Assembly (NCBI RefSeq): GCF_019059575.1
Contig: NW_024881591.1
Coordinates: 496,001 to 560,000 of the forward strand
Origin: Amphibalanus amphitrite
Lineage: Eukaryota > Arthropoda > Thecostraca > Balanomorpha > Balanidae
Direction of reading: 5' to 3'
DNA: 64,000 bases
Part shown: positions 33,442-46,245 of the stretch, in pieces
How the letters are laid out: each line of letters starts with the position of its first letter
Position numbering within the stretch: the stretch's first letter is position 1
Translations under genes and position numbers: made by a program
The notes under the pieces: generated by a model
Database searches by the model: none
The model's input: only the letters and a program-made list of their open reading frames with translations
What the model was told of the DNA's origin: nothing

Positions 33442-33464
33442 GACCCCAGTAGGGCGCGGGCTAG

Positions 33465-36400
33465 TTATTCCCTCCGGCGTCCATGCATGCTGGTAATGTG
33501 GGGACAGACTCGCGATAACAATGACCGGTTTGTTTGCTGATAATGTTCCAAAGTCATACGCCGATTGCGACATTTCTCCAGCGGGACTTCCATGGCATTT
33601 TGCTAAATAAACAGCAAATAGCTGTGATGGCTCAGACTGGCGTGCAGCCGCTTATCGCGTGACCGTTTTGGAAGCGGCTCAGCATTTCATCGGCCGTCCT
33701 TACCGACCGTGACAAGTAGCTCGGCTCCGAGCCGACTGAAGACAGCTACTTGCTTATTCCGTGGCAGCGGCGGGGTCTGCCCCCGGTTATGTAAACCGGT
33801 TCTCGGTATTGTTTATCAACTGTGCTGTTTCCAGCAATGAGACGGGCTTTCCGCGAAGACGAGCAGGATGGCGTCACCGTTCATGGAAACTTTTCAATTC
33901 AATGGCGAACGGCTCATCGCTTACAGCACGCTAAGACTCCGGATGTTTTCCTACCGGAACTTTGTGTGGGAACTACCGTCATAAATGCCAGCTTAGCGGT
34001 AAACTGGTATTGACAATGGGATAATAAAACACAATGAATTTGTTGCAGGGGCTGGTCGGTGCCGAGACACGAGTTGATACATGAGTGGGTGCACCATTGT
34101 TCAGCTCCTACCGACTCTGAGGTCATCCCGTCTGACCGGTGAAGCAGTCTCTGCCGACAGCCCGCCACCGCCGCTGACCACTAATTAAGACGCCGCCCCG
34201 CCACCCGTCTCTCTTCGTACGTGTATAATAGCCACCGGTGGGCGCCGGTAAAAAGGCCCGCTCCCGCCGAGCTCCCACCGAGACCCAGGGCCGGAGGTGA
34301 CGCCAATTTCCGCTAATGACGCTCATCATCTGGAGCCGCTGGCCGCGGACGCTGATCGGGGACGGCGCCTGATGAGGGGAGCAGTGGCGGCTCCCTGTCG
34401 GAGCCCGGAGCCGGCGGGCGGCGCGGCGGGTCGCGGGCCCTCAGCCGCGGGGGTCGGCCGGCCCCTCCCCGAGCCGCCGACCAGGAGCGAGCTCCGCCGA
34501 GCGACGGAGAGCAGTGGGAAGCGAGTCCCGATGATGGAGGACGCTATTGTGCTGCTGTTGGACGATATAATGTGATCAGCCAGGTTAATTTGATGGGCTA
34601 TCGACCTGATCGGACAATTACGCTCCACGTGGCGAGCGATGGGCGATCGCCGGTTCACGGCACGAGTGCGTTCATCATCCCGCACAACAGCCGGTCTAAA
34701 CTGCGCAGCTTAGCGGCTGGATGCCTTCATTAAGTGGCATGACCTCGGAAGCATGGCACAACTACTTGCAATCATGTTTGAAATGCGTCAGACGGTCGGC
34801 GTGTCATAACAGTCATTCATTGATGATGAAGCGTTCGATGGTCCGTTTCGAATCCGGTCACGATCTTTTTTTTCTGGTGGCACGCTTCTCGAGTTACTCA
34901 TTTTTGCTTGTCGCCAATTTCTCATGAAGAATCACAATGCCGATTTATCCGATTGGTGCATTGCACTGAAGTTGGAGTGCAAGTTGTCCTTCCGCTCTCG
35001 TCCACTTTGGGACACCCATCCTCCCTCTCGAGCTCACCGTCCACCAAACGTAAGATGTCCCTCGACCCTCCGTCCTCTAGCTGGCCCGTCCATCCACCCG
35101 CCAGAGATAAGATGGCCCTCCTGGCGCATACCGCGGTCCGGCGACACCTGCGCGCCTACAGGTGCCGGTGCGCCGGCCGGTCCGTGGGTGCCGGTTTTTG
35201 CCGCTGGCCGCGCGCGGTCACCGTCCCCACAGAGGGCCTGGGGCGCAGCAGGTGCAGAGGGGCGCGGGTGCCCCGGCCCGGCACCGGCTGGTCGGCGGCC
35301 GCGGGCCGCTCAGGGGAGACAGACACGCGAGATACCTCCTCAGCTCCCGGCAGACGCCGTGCATGGCAACGGGGCAGGGAGAGGGGGGGGGAATGACCCC
35401 GGCCCTAGGGGACGGGCCAGGAGAGGACGGTGACCTGGCGGCCTCCGCGCCCAGCGGGCGGAAATGGAGATGGGGTGGTGCATTAAATCACGGAACAATT
35501 TACCCAAGGGTGCAACGGTCACTGACCAGCATTCCTAGAAACTTGAAATACCAACCCTGAATGGAAATAGTTAAGGCACGTATACCGACAAGACGAGATT
35601 TGCATTGGTACAGTTTCAGAGCATCAATCTGCCGATACATAAAATTGAAACTTTAAATGCCGCCCTGCAGCAAGGTCGTTGCTGAATGAGGTATAATCGG
35701 CTGAGATGCGTATTGGTTCTGCCTCAATACTTCAGAAAACTTTATATCGCCTACATTTATAGGCCTGTAGATGCTCCTTTGACGTTATTTTTGAGCCAGC
35801 AAGATGTATCCAGATATCACAGCAGACTAATTTAGGACGGCTCACCGCTCCATTTAATCTCCAACTTCCTCTCGATCTCCTGTCATACATGCCCGGCGGG
35901 CATCATGTTTAGTTTTTATCACCGGAGCGTGTGTAAGTGCTTCCCTAATCACCCCACATCTGGCCATGCACCATCTGTTTGGTGCATTCGGTCTTGGCAT
36001 GTAGCTGTGTTCACCCTGCGGCCTGTGCGCGGGATTTACTCGGCGCCCGGGGCGGCTGCATCCGGGAGACACCTGCCGCCGCCCGGGGTCACTGCCGTGA
36101 TACCTTCCGAGTCTCGACCTGCAGCAGGGCAGGGCGGCAGGGCCCGGCCCCCGGCCTGTTGTCGGGCCCGGCCGCCACCTGTGTCATGTGCTGCAGGGAG
36201 CTGGAGGGGGTGTCAGCGGCCCCGCTCTGGTCAGTGAACCGACTGAAACCGACAGGTGTCAGGTGCGACCCCGGCCCCGCCCCCTAGACTGGCGTGCTCA
36301 CATGGAACTGCACAGTGCACAGATATTAGCCTCATTTATTTAGTTGGTACCAACTCACGGTTCCGCCCATGAAACACTTTCAAATCATTAGCTGCAACCT

Positions 36401-38698
36401 ATCCATCCCTGCTTTGGGGATCGAAAACGTCAAGAGCAGGAGCAAGGTCATTGCTGTGCATCAGCGACACGGGTTTAGTCATTTTAGTAGATGGTGATAT
36501 GTCGTGACAAGCGGTTAGCGCCGTTGCGATCGAGCATGAAAATGTTGCAAACCTAACCTGTGTCGGCGTAAAGCGGGTTCGTTGATACCACTTACTGATC
36601 CCGTCCACGCTGACACCACGTGGGTGTCGGTGGGGGAGGGGGGGGGGGACTGGGTGGCACAGGTGTCCGCCGGTAAAGTGCCACACCCCCCCCCCCCCTG
36701 CACGGCGTGCAGTGCAGCTGCCGGCGCCAACAACACCCGGACACACAGCGCGCCACCCCGGGGCGCAGTGTTGCACACACACGCATAAACAGGCCCACGG
36801 ACGCTAGCCATGTGGCAGGACAGAGGTGAGGCTCGACTTGGGGGCGGAGGAGGGGAGACACGGCTCACGGCTGGTATATGAGGAGTAATAGCTCACACCC
36901 TGCAATCTGCACACGTTGATAATTGATACTTGCCTATCACGTCGTTGACAAGTGAAGATCTGATTTACCATTTTGCGTCCATATTTTAGAGAACGATGAC
37001 ACGTCATCACACGTCACTTTCTGTCACCTATCGGGCTATGATGTCATTTGTCGCTGACGTCCGCTTAGAGGCCCGCTCAGCTTGCCGACCGACGCGAGGC
37101 CCGCCGGATGTCCAACCTCCAGCATCCGTACATTCAGTAGCCTCGTATATGATTGCCACCGCAACCGTCACAGACCCCTCCGGCTCACTGACCGCATCGG
37201 TGACGTCACGGGAGGTGAGTGTGACGTCACTCTGGCCCCGGACATGCCGTCATTGTTCGTCGAGCCCCTGGACCAGTGACCAGGGGAGCAGAGCGGACTC
37301 ATAGGTCTAGTGAGCCGTGATTGTGGGAGGCCGTATGATTCGTGTTACCCCGTGGTGGGCCAGCGCAGAACACTAGTAGTGAACAGGGTACGGCCGTGGC
37401 AGAAGTCAGGAACACGCAATATCACTATCATGACATTTTCATCATAAGGAAATCAGTTCTTTCCCTGACACTAAAGCCCCGATTGTTTGAATTTATTCAG
37501 TCGATTGGTTCTTAACAACATTCCGGCCTAATTGAGTCGCAAATATTTATCCTATGAAGACTATCGGGGGAAATATTGTCCGGTTCCCAAATACAGCACC
37601 GATTATGCAGACGTGTGTCCGCGGACGGACGGAACGTGCCCGTTGTCACGTTTTCCTGGAACCGGCGCCTGTTTTCCTCTCCACGTCTATCCCCATCTGC
37701 CCCAGCACGGCTGACCTTCCGTCCGTCGGTAAACGGACGGACAGTGGCAGTACGCGCCCTCGGCAGTTCCTTCTCTGGGACAGCCGGCGAGCCCCTCCCG
37801 CTGTCCAAACAGTGTCTCGGCCGATCTGACGCGAAAATAGCGGCCGGCGGTGACACGCGGCCAAACACTCAGCCTCGCGCGCGGGCCGGCCACAAAGGGT
37901 GCGCAGCCCGGCTGTGTGCCGAGCTGTGGACCCACGCCGCGCCGGCCGGCCGGACCCCGTGTTTGCCCACTGCAGGTCGGCGGGTACTCGGCGGACGCGG
38001 AAGGGTTCGGCGGTGACCGGTGCAGGGGCGAGATGGTGGCTAGTTGGCGGAGGTGGCCGTGATTAGAGCCGACACCTGCGCGCCTCCGTGTGCGGTCGGC
38101 AGCGCCCCGGTGGGGACGGAGGGACCACCGACGGCGCCGGACGCCGAGTGGCAACTGCCGCCGTCAGTGTGTCACTGCTCAATTTGCGGAGTCTGATGAT
38201 CTTTGAACAACAGTGCTTAGTGCTTACCTATAGGGCGTCTTTCATCGACAGCTCCCATCGTTTCCTCTCGGCGTGTCCTAAAAATGAAAACAAGAAAATT
38301 GCCGAACATGGCTGGGCTCCGAAGCGCTGAAACAGCTCTCAACTTTCAACTCATCATCCGCAAGGTTGATATCACCCATACCTACCTGTGACGTAATATA
38401 GCTGTGTGACGTCACCGCTGATGTTCCGCTGGTGACGTCACTCATTAAATGACATCACCTCCTGTTCGTCTGAGGTTAGTACTATCGTGACTCATCCGCC
38501 TGCTCCCGTGCGCATTTAGCAGCGTGTTCGGCTTGCCTGCTGGCGATGGCAACGCTGCAGAAAGAAACAGGTGATGCATCCCGAGAGACGTCAGAATTGA
38601 GTATCTGTAACGTCACGATGCGCTTGTGTCCGGCATGGCGTTTTGTGTAAGTTCTGTTACGAAACGGAGCTGTACCAGCTTTGCATTTGAGATACCTA
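33465..38698. other. Intergenic DNA, no gene seen
   Basis: Open frames are short, overlapping on both strands and lack domains. There are several TGACGTCA octamers (37201, 37222, 38407, 38433) and long G or C runs (around 36639 and 36688). Nothing else can be supported. Confidence 0.45.
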
Positions 38699-39703
38699 CA
38701 GGGTGTCTCAAAAGTTCGCTTACAGGTACCAGCCATGCTTTTTTGTCAATAATTCGGAATCAACATGAAATTAACAGTCGAAATTTTGCATGGGCATTGG
38801 TAACAACCTTCCTCAAGCAGCTTCATTGTTTTCAAGCGCATTCGACCCTTCATGAGCACACAAAAAGTGTTCACCTCTGACCATGGATCAGGCATGAAAA
38901 TGGAGGTCGCATACTCGGGTCGGCTGAGAAACTCTCTGCTTCACGAGTAATGGGAATGGTTAGGTCGGAAATGACACATGACGAAGTGTCGGCGAGGATG
39001 AGTACAACATGATGGTCATCTATAAAAACGGTGGCTAAAATTTTTGAAGGACAAAACCATGCGAGACTAAAGGAGAGGTTCTACAAAGCAGAACCTCTCC
39101 TGAGGAAAACACTCCGGAACCCAGCGAAGGTCTTGGCATTGGGAATGACGAGCGTTCGGGATTTGCAAATTTTGCAAAATGTTTCTAAGAAACAGATGGC
39201 CGACACATTCTGCTACGATATGCTGCGAAAAATTTGCCCCTGGCACTTCCCATTTGTTCAGGAATGGGGTTGTTTTGAAAAGGAAAATGGTGCTTGGGAG
39301 GTCGGCGCCAGTCATTCATGAAGGAGTTAGCGCCAGAGAAGACCTACAAAATACTCACGGATGGTGTCGATGCAAGCTGTCGGCTTTCAGGGAGAAGCGG
39401 ATGTTGCCGGGGAGCTCGTCAAACCTAAATCCGACGCAGAAACTGCGGGGGAATCCCCTACAAGAGCTTGAAAGCTGGTAACCTTTTATCAGCCTTCGGC
39501 AGCTGACGGAGTGACGAAAATCGGTATGGGCAAATATTTTTGGAGATATAGCAAAGGGTTTGGTTTCCAACCTTCCGAATCAGTTGTCAAAGCATGCATA
39601 TTTGTCTAGTGTACACACGGACACCAAAACCTTAGATTTTTGGCCGGTTCTTATATGCTTTATTGACATGGAAAATGTGTAAACGAACTTTTGAGACACC
39701 CTG
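38699..39703. mobile_element. Tc1/mariner-type element, 1005 bp, TA duplication
   Basis: TA then CAGGGTGTCTCAAAAGTTCG at 38699; the right end is the inverted copy ending CACCCTG at 39703, followed by TA. The inverted ends match over about 24 bp with one difference. No transposase motif is recognisable in six frames; one frame (39031-39321) is open for 96 residues without a known domain. It is best read as a shortened, non-autonomous derivative. Confidence 0.85.
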
Positions 39704-39705
39704 TA

Positions 39706-41615
39706 CTCTCTCCTCCCTCGACATAAATTAAAAAAGGGGCTCAAAATGTTTATCGGGAACGACTGAAACTTGCACCGTCTGTTTATTCGGGTTCGTCCGC
39801 ATGAGTAAAGTGTCGTCCCAGACCAATCTAATCGGGAACCGGGATACGGGGTAGGGTCGATTTAGAATCAACCGCCCGGAGGCAGAGCTTCGTCCCCCCA
39901 TCCTAACACATTATTTATACGATGCTGAAGTCGATAAGCGGGGGTACTTGAAGGCCGTCATTGTATGCCTGATGCTTACTGGCAAGTAGCAGGGAATCAC
40001 ATAGCCGGTTCAATCACCTACAGTGACCGCATAATTAACCGCAAGGACGTCTTGTCCTGCTGGGATTGGCAACATCAATACAAGTTCCGGTCTCGATTAG
40101 CGATAACTCATGATTCATCGGTTCATTGAACGCATAAATATGTAAAGTACATTCTCTCCGTTGCTCTCCGTTGACTAACATGAGTCTGCTCTTGCTGTAT
40201 ACCAATAAGCCAGGATGACACAGCCAAAATGGTGATCAGCGTTCGCCGCTATGGTCGTATGAAATTCACCAAGCGTTCTGAACACGTATGACGTAGGTGC
40301 TTCTAACTCACCATTGGACTTGCGGTAGCCTCAAGAGGGAAAGGCGGAACGCTCTGTGCTTGCATTTCACGTCTCACATCGAGTACGATACGATGATAGG
40401 TACCTGAAGTGAATTGCGGTCAGAACATCTGACAACATCGGGAAGCATCTCATGACAGCCTATGAATCTAGCAACAGCCGTGACCTAACCCGCGGAGTCC
40501 TTACTGAGCTGGACCTGACTCACGGAGGGCTCTGGAACTCGGTCTGACCCACGGAGGATCCTGAAGCTGGGCCTGGCCCAATGCAGATTTTAGGTCTCTG
40601 AAGTTCGGTATGGTCCCGTTGAGGTCCCTCAGGCTTGGTCTGGCCCGGATTGACCTGAGGCAGACCGGATGGTCTCTTTTGGGCCCCGCGCCGGTCTTCC
40701 CAAAGACGTCTGTCGCACCCCACTTAGTGAGATGACCTGGGAACGCCCAGTGATCAGACGTCAAGGCACCTCTCACCAGCACGGACGCGACCTGAATACC
40801 TACTATCGACGGACTCCGGTCAGCCGACGGGCATTTGCAGTCGGCATGATTCATACTGCCTTGTCATGTGCAAGTAAGTTAGCGCGAGTAATGTCAGCGA
40901 CTTTAGAATGCCTTCCGACCTCGAATTTTCATTTTGTCGGGAGGCACTTAAAATTAAAATGCGAAACCGTGAAATGCGATTTATGCCGTGGTACTAAGGT
41001 CCAGTTGCCGCTGCTTTTGTGTTTGCCCCTTTGCCCCATCAGCCAAGCTCTCCGATCAGAATTATGACCATGCTTTGTTAGATCAGCAGTCAACCCAACT
41101 GTCGAATTATTGGCAGAGAGCCGCAACTTTCGCCCTGTGACAGTCCTGAGTCACTTCTTTCTAAGAGCACATCTCCTCTACGGAGACCGGACAATTCCTC
41201 TTTCAGAGGCCCAGCCGGCCTCCTGGTGACACCTATAAGATTCTCGGGTGACATGACACCATCATGTCTTGTCCGGTGTCGGCGGAGAGAGATGACGCGA
41301 TGTTCTCACCATGTTCGCCGTGCCTCAATGGCGTGCCAGGCACCTACCGCAGAGCTCTGACGATGTTCCGGGCGGATAGCGCGTCTTGCTGCGCCCGCAC
41401 GCCACCCGCTGGTGGATCCGAGCTACCTGTTACAGATGGGTTCCGGGAACGGTTCGCGCGGGGGCGACTGACTCACGGCTGCACGGAGAGGCACGGGGGT
41501 GGGGGAGGGGGTCGGCAGGGACACAGGTGTCGAGTGATGCAGCGTGCAGGCGCAGGGAGTAGTGGAAGGGAGAATTGGAGTTTTAGTGGCTTTCTGAACC
41601 GGGTAGCACGCGTGC
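39706..41615. other. Intergenic DNA with a short degenerate repeat array
   Basis: No gene is supported. The only structure is the array at 40502-40665 listed separately. Confidence 0.45.
40502..40665. repeat. Degenerate ~30-36-bp tandem repeat
   Basis: About five units of the pattern GGACCTGACTCACGGAGG + GCTCTGGAAC (variants GGTCTGACCCACGGAGG, GGCCTGGCCCAATGCAG, GGTATGGTCCCGTTGAGG, GGTCTGGCCCGGATTGAC). Confidence 0.65.
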
Positions 41616-41623
41616 TTCTGAAT

Positions 41624-42172
41624 TAGAGTTGCAAAATTTCCCTACCGCACTACCGGCATGCCGGTAATTTTTCACTACCGCAGGTTTTTCGTGGTATCTG
41701 GCATGTCTTGCCGGTAGCATGCCGGTATCTTTGATTTTGCACAAAAAAAATATCAGCATATGATTCAAACTTTGGACACTAAGAGGCTATTGAATTGTAA
41801 TAACAGCAATCTAAGCCACTGCAAAATACATTTTGTGGTAGAAGTTCCATTGCTGAGGGTAGGGGTAACACATGAACCTCAGCATTTCACAGGTTTGGGT
41901 CTAATTAGAATTATCAAGAATCTACTGTAGTCTATCAAAGGAAGAATACTCATTCATGTTGCAAAAGCACAACCAATTAGTAAGTAATGGTAGGTAATAG
42001 GTATATTAAAGGGTCATTTAGGGGTAAGCCAGAATCAAGAATGCAGGTTTTTTAGTATGCCGGTAATTTGGCGGTATTTTGCTTGGGGCGTGGTAGCATG
42101 CCGGTATCCCAGAAAATTTTTGTGGGGCGGGGCGGTGCCGGTAGCAGCCCATTGGAAAACTTTGCAACTCTA
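41624..42172. mobile_element. hAT MITE, 549 bp, duplication TTCTGAAT
   Basis: TTCTGAAT at 41616-41623 and 42173-42180. The ends TAGAGTTGCAAAATTTCC and GGAAAACTTTGCAACTCTA are inverted. GCATGCCGGTA motifs are clustered just inside both ends, as subterminal repeats. The middle is AT-rich and non-coding. The 8-bp duplication places it in hAT. Confidence 0.9.
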
Positions 42173-42829
42173 TTCTGAATATTATACATATTTAAAAGAC
42201 GTTATGAGCTTATGTTAAAGAAAAAAAGGAAATTGTGCGAGCAGCCCCGAGGAATGAACGCGCACTCAGCCTGAGTTATTGAAGAAAAAAAAATGTTCAA
42301 AGTCCCCAAGTGAAAGGCCCTAGGAAGGCCAGCGTAGACAAGAGAAACCGCTGTCAAGCGCCGGTAAAAAAAAAAAACTATCAGTATTTGCATGGGCTGT
42401 AGCGTAGCGTTTTCTTGTCAGACGGGTTAACTGCAGTCCCATACGGGAAGTGATTACATTGGCCCCGGCTCCTATGTCTTAGACCCGAGAGGTCAACACA
42501 CGGTCCGGTATTGTGTTTCTGTCCGTTATGACCGTGATCTAGAATGAAAACATCGTGGGTTAACCCACGTTGACTCACTCACTAGTCAGATAAAGTGTGA
42601 AGGTAAAGAAAGGTTTTGAAACTATCAGGACTTTAACTTTTTTGTTCACATGCGTCGTCGAGCTTTGATAAAATGATGTGCCAGACCGTCTGCATCAAGT
42701 TATTCGGTATATTTTCTGTAAAGCATTGATTTCAATTCTTGCTACCATGATATGTTCCCCGACTGCCAGGATTGTTCGCAAGACGCCGCTCGATGCATGC
42801 AGCTCTGCCCCTATCCCACCACTGCACTA
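42173..42829. other. Intergenic spacer between two transposons
   Basis: Nothing recognised apart from the target duplication at its left edge and an A-run at 42367-42377. Confidence 0.5.
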
Positions 42830-44185
42830 CAGGGTGTCCGGAAATTGATTGCACACTGTCCATATTCACGTATCTTGCACGTGCTCCCGCCAAACCGCTT
42901 AGGGAGGTTCGCGACCCCGCCCCCGGGCACCCCAGCGTGTCAGGTGATCACGTGACCCAGCAGGTGACCTGACCCCAGCGGCAGTGAGTGGCCACAGGTC
43001 GCTTTCCGAGAGGCAGTCTTCGTGCGCGGGCCCCATATCGGGAATGGCGAGGGAGCACACTTTGGCGACGCGCTACCGCGCGGTTGGAATGATTGAAACC
43101 GGGATGACGGTAGGTGATGTTGCCCGACAAGTGGATGTATCTCGCCGGACCCTTCATTATTGACTGGTTCTCGACCGCAGCGGTGCAGCACTGGAGAATC
43201 GCAAGGGCCGTGGGAGAAAAACTGTGCTGAGCAGAGTGGCCAAAATCGTGCTCGCTAAGGCCGTGCTGAAAAGACGCCAATCGACGCGGAAACTGGCCAA
43301 AAACCTGACTGAGAAGGGTCAAGCGGTGTCGAAGACCACTGTTCACAACTACATGGCCAAGTGCCTGGGTCTCAAACCGCTCAATCTGCGCCGGCAGCCA
43401 AAACTGGCCGAAGCCCAGAAGCGGAAGCGTCTGGTATTTGCCCGGGAGCAGAAGAACTGGACCATTCAGGACTGGCGGCGCGTCTTGTTCAGCAATGAGT
43501 CTGTGTTCGAGCTCATGCACCCGCTGAATCGCCAGAACGAGTGCGTCTGGGCGCACAACAGTGCTGAAGTGCCTGCCATCGACACGGTGAAGCAGCCGCT
43601 GAAACTCATGGTCTGAGGCATGATGAGTCATTGGGGCCTGTCAGAGCTCCACATCTTCCCCCGCGGTCAGACCGTGACGGCCCAGTACTACGTGAAGGAG
43701 TTCTGAAGAAGTCTGCAGCGTCCGTGATAAGCGGAAGAGGCAGACGGGGGCGCCAACACAGGTCGAGCTGCTCCCGAAGATGTCCGAGGCGATCTTCCAG
43801 CAAGACGGTGCTTCAGCTCATCACGACGCCAGCACTCAACGGTGGTGCTGGGACAAGCTCCCAGGGTTTTGGGACAAGGGTGTGTGACTGGGCAACAGCT
43901 CTGACCCGTCTCCCATCGAGAACTTGCGGCTATCGTGCAGAGCGAGCTCGACATGATGGAGCCGGCTATCACCGAGCAAGCGCTTATCAGGAACCTCCAG
44001 CGAGCGTGGCTCAGCATTAGTGCAGAGACACTGTATAACCTGATGTGTGGCATGCACGACGACCGTATGAGGGAGTGTGTGCGATTGGGTGGAGGGTATA
44101 TCGGTAAATAAACCATGACCCATGCATGTTTTGTTTCCTTGTAAAGTGGACTAGAAGAGTGCGCAATCAATTTCCGGACACCCTG
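42830..44185 (+). mobile_element. Tc1-type element, 1356 bp, TA duplication
   Basis: TA then CAGGGTGTCCGGAAATTGAT at 42830; the inverted copy ends ACACCCTG at 44185, followed by TA. The inverted ends match over about 30 bp with a few differences. It carries one transposase gene in plus orientation. Confidence 0.92.
43044..44111 (+). pseudogene. Tc1-type transposase, inactivated
   Basis: Starts MAREHTLATRYRAVG with a helix-turn-helix (GDVARQVDVSRRTLHY). An in-frame TGA follows at about 43161, probably from a Trp codon. A second DNA-binding helix (RQSTRKLAKNLTEKGQAVSK) is in the long open part, 43224-43616. The catalytic motif that is usually FSDES reads FSNES, so the first acidic residue is Asn. 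Further stops and at least two frameshifts follow; the second motif (QQDGASAH) and the third (SPIEN) are in different frames. The end GGGYIGK and TAA is natural. Full length would be about 350 residues, the normal Tc1 size. Confidence 0.85.
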
Positions 44186-44187
44186 TA

Positions 44188-46160
44188 CCCCACCGGCCAC
44201 CACCCGCTCGGTGACACCCCGCCTCCCCCCGCCCTGGAGCGCTGTCGCGGTCATTACCAGCCTGTTGACGCCCGGGTCCCGGCTCCTCTTCCTAAGCTGC
44301 CACGCGCCGAACAAAAACTGGCCACCGCCACTCTCGGCCACTTTTTACCCCGAGCGAGCCGCGCGGTGGCCCGGTGCGGGCGCGGCGGCCTTTTTCTGCA
44401 CGGTCCACTGGGCTGGACTACTGACGGGGGTCGCCCAGCGGGGTGACCGCGGTGGACGTCCCGGCCGCTGCCGCGCCGTGCCGGAGCACTTTTTACACGG
44501 CTTATCCGCGCCGTGTGATGGTGCGTGTGTGACGTGTCGGCGGCGACGTCTGAGCCGCACATGCGCCACGGATGTCTCAAAGCCGCGGATTAGGGTGCAC
44601 GGCGAGATCACAGAGTCTTCTGAGCACTGCACTGGTCTAAGTCTCATGACAGACGTGGTGTACGGAACCAAATGTTGGCAGGACAAAGTGAAAATCGCTC
44701 AATGGAATGGATTTTCGAATGAATCACACAATTATAGAACGTGCATGTCCATCGAATGAAGATAAAAATGTCAAATAGTTATACTTGCAGTGAAACAATG
44801 AAGTGCGTCGCAGAAAAACAAAACCGAGCACTTTCAAACATGGAAGCAAAATCCTCTTAACGGTAGCCAATCGGTTCTCTAAATTTCATCATCATACTCG
44901 CTAATGCTTACTTACCTAAGTGACAACAGTCATCAGTCATCATACAAATTGAAAATGTTGCTGACCAGAAAATGAATGGACCGACTGTCAAGTCAGTCTG
45001 GTGTTATCCGTGAGGTCGCGATGCTGCGTTGCAGTCTCCGGTGATATCCTCTTGGTTTGTATGCTGCGTCGCAGTCTCTGGTGCTAGCGCCTGCGGTTGG
45101 ATGCTGCATCGAAGTCTCCAGGCTTCTTTCTTGGTACCGATGTTGCCTCGCAGTCTGAATCTATCCTGGTGAGATCTGGATACGGGATCCGATACCGTAC
45201 CGTACCTTTTGAAGTTTTTCCTGCTTTAGGTTGATTTTCATTTCGGTAAAACTATCACGGTAGGTATTTATCTGAAACGTGCAAACATCATAAGGAAAAC
45301 TGATCAGAATCCTTTTGTGGTAGCCATGAGCGTACACTTTCAACTATCCGACCTGGGTAGTGGGTCCTGATCCCAATTAGCTTGGAATAAGGCGCAAGGG
45401 TACCTAATAGTCGTATGCATAACAGTTATTTACCGTTACTGTTGAGTGTTACTGACCATCAGCAGAAAGATTACGTGCATGCTTGATTTTACGTTTCAGG
45501 TAATTGTGAAAATATGTCTACTTTCTCGAAATCCATTCGTGCTAATCGATCGCCGTCCGGCGGCAGCCGGTAGCAGCCCCCGCCCGTCACTGTCACATAG
45601 TGTCACCTGTCATCAGCCGCCCGCCGCGTGACCGACTGCAGCTACGAGCCGCGCCGCTAAAACCACCGACCGTCATCTGTCACCCCCCCCCCCCCCACCC
45701 CCCACCCTCCAACCCACCCACCTACCGCGGGTCGCTCAATACCACTCCCACCAACGGGGGAGGGGGTGACGCGCGACCGGCCGACCGCCGCCTTCACACG
45801 CGCCACGTGACCCACGGACCACCTCTGACGTCACGACCACCGCCGCTGCAGAGGGCGCTGGTGTCGTGCTGCTCACACCGAGCGCACGAGACGGCCGGCA
45901 GCCAGTCGCAGGCCCATGTCGTCCCCTATCTCCGCGTGTGTCCACTAACACGAATGACGTCACGCATGTGGGCGGAGCTATGGGCGGAGCCTAACGCACG
46001 CGGCAGTCCAAGCCGCCATATTTGAATTTATATTTTAATAGAATCTTGCCAATATTTGGGGTGAAGTCAATTTATATGGATAGCTTCGTGACAGTTTAGC
46101 TATACTAATATTAGTATAATATGGACGTGCGCATATTCAGCTTGGAATTGCTATTAAAGT
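44188..46160. other. Intergenic DNA upstream of the HES gene
   Basis: No gene is supported. It contains the 40-bp tandem repeat at 45021-45160, a C-run at about 45681-45697 and TGACGTCA at 45826 and 45955. A perfect 18-bp palindrome lies at 46101-46118. Confidence 0.45.
45021..45160. repeat. 40-bp tandem repeat, four units
   Basis: ATGCTGCGTTGCAGTCTC and variants begin at 45021, 45061, 45101 and 45140. Unit starts are conserved and the second halves diverge. Confidence 0.85.
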
Positions 46161-46245
46161 TCCGCACCGCGTAGATTCGAACTCGGGACCTTTGGAATAC
46201 TGCGCGGGCACGCTAACCACTACACTACCGCGACCGCGCGGCGGC
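46161..46245 (-). repeat. tRNA-like / tRNA-derived sequence
   Basis: Minus strand: TAGTGTAGTGGTTAGCGTGC resembles an A box and D-arm, and GTCCCGAGTTCGAATCT, about 45 nt downstream, resembles a B box and T-arm. The anticodon arm does not fold cleanly and the acceptor ends pair poorly. I therefore read this as a tRNA pseudogene or the head of a tRNA-derived SINE rather than a working tRNA. Confidence 0.45.

Larger units (their letters stand above)
14151..33464. mobile_element. Second piggyBac-like copy, split by two nested insertions (CTAG duplication)
   Basis: CTAG at 14151-14154 and 33461-33464 flanks a left arm (14155-15141), a middle piece (31517-31659) and an 11-bp right tip (33450-33460). 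Placed together these match the complete copy at 9613-10796 in order, with a similar total of about 1.14 kb. The gap 15142-31516 is a 16.4-kb inverted-end unit. The gap 31660-33441 is a hAT-type unit with its own duplication. The outer ends are the same CCCGCGCCCC / GGGGCGCGGG type as in copy 1, although the right tip reads AGGGCGCGGG. Confidence 0.8.

Noticed and set aside
42948-43631. 227-residue minus-strand frame
   Set aside because: It lies antisense to the Tc1 transposase, which explains the open frame.
46161-46245. A functional tRNA gene
   Set aside because: A and B boxes are visible, but the anticodon and acceptor stems do not pair properly.
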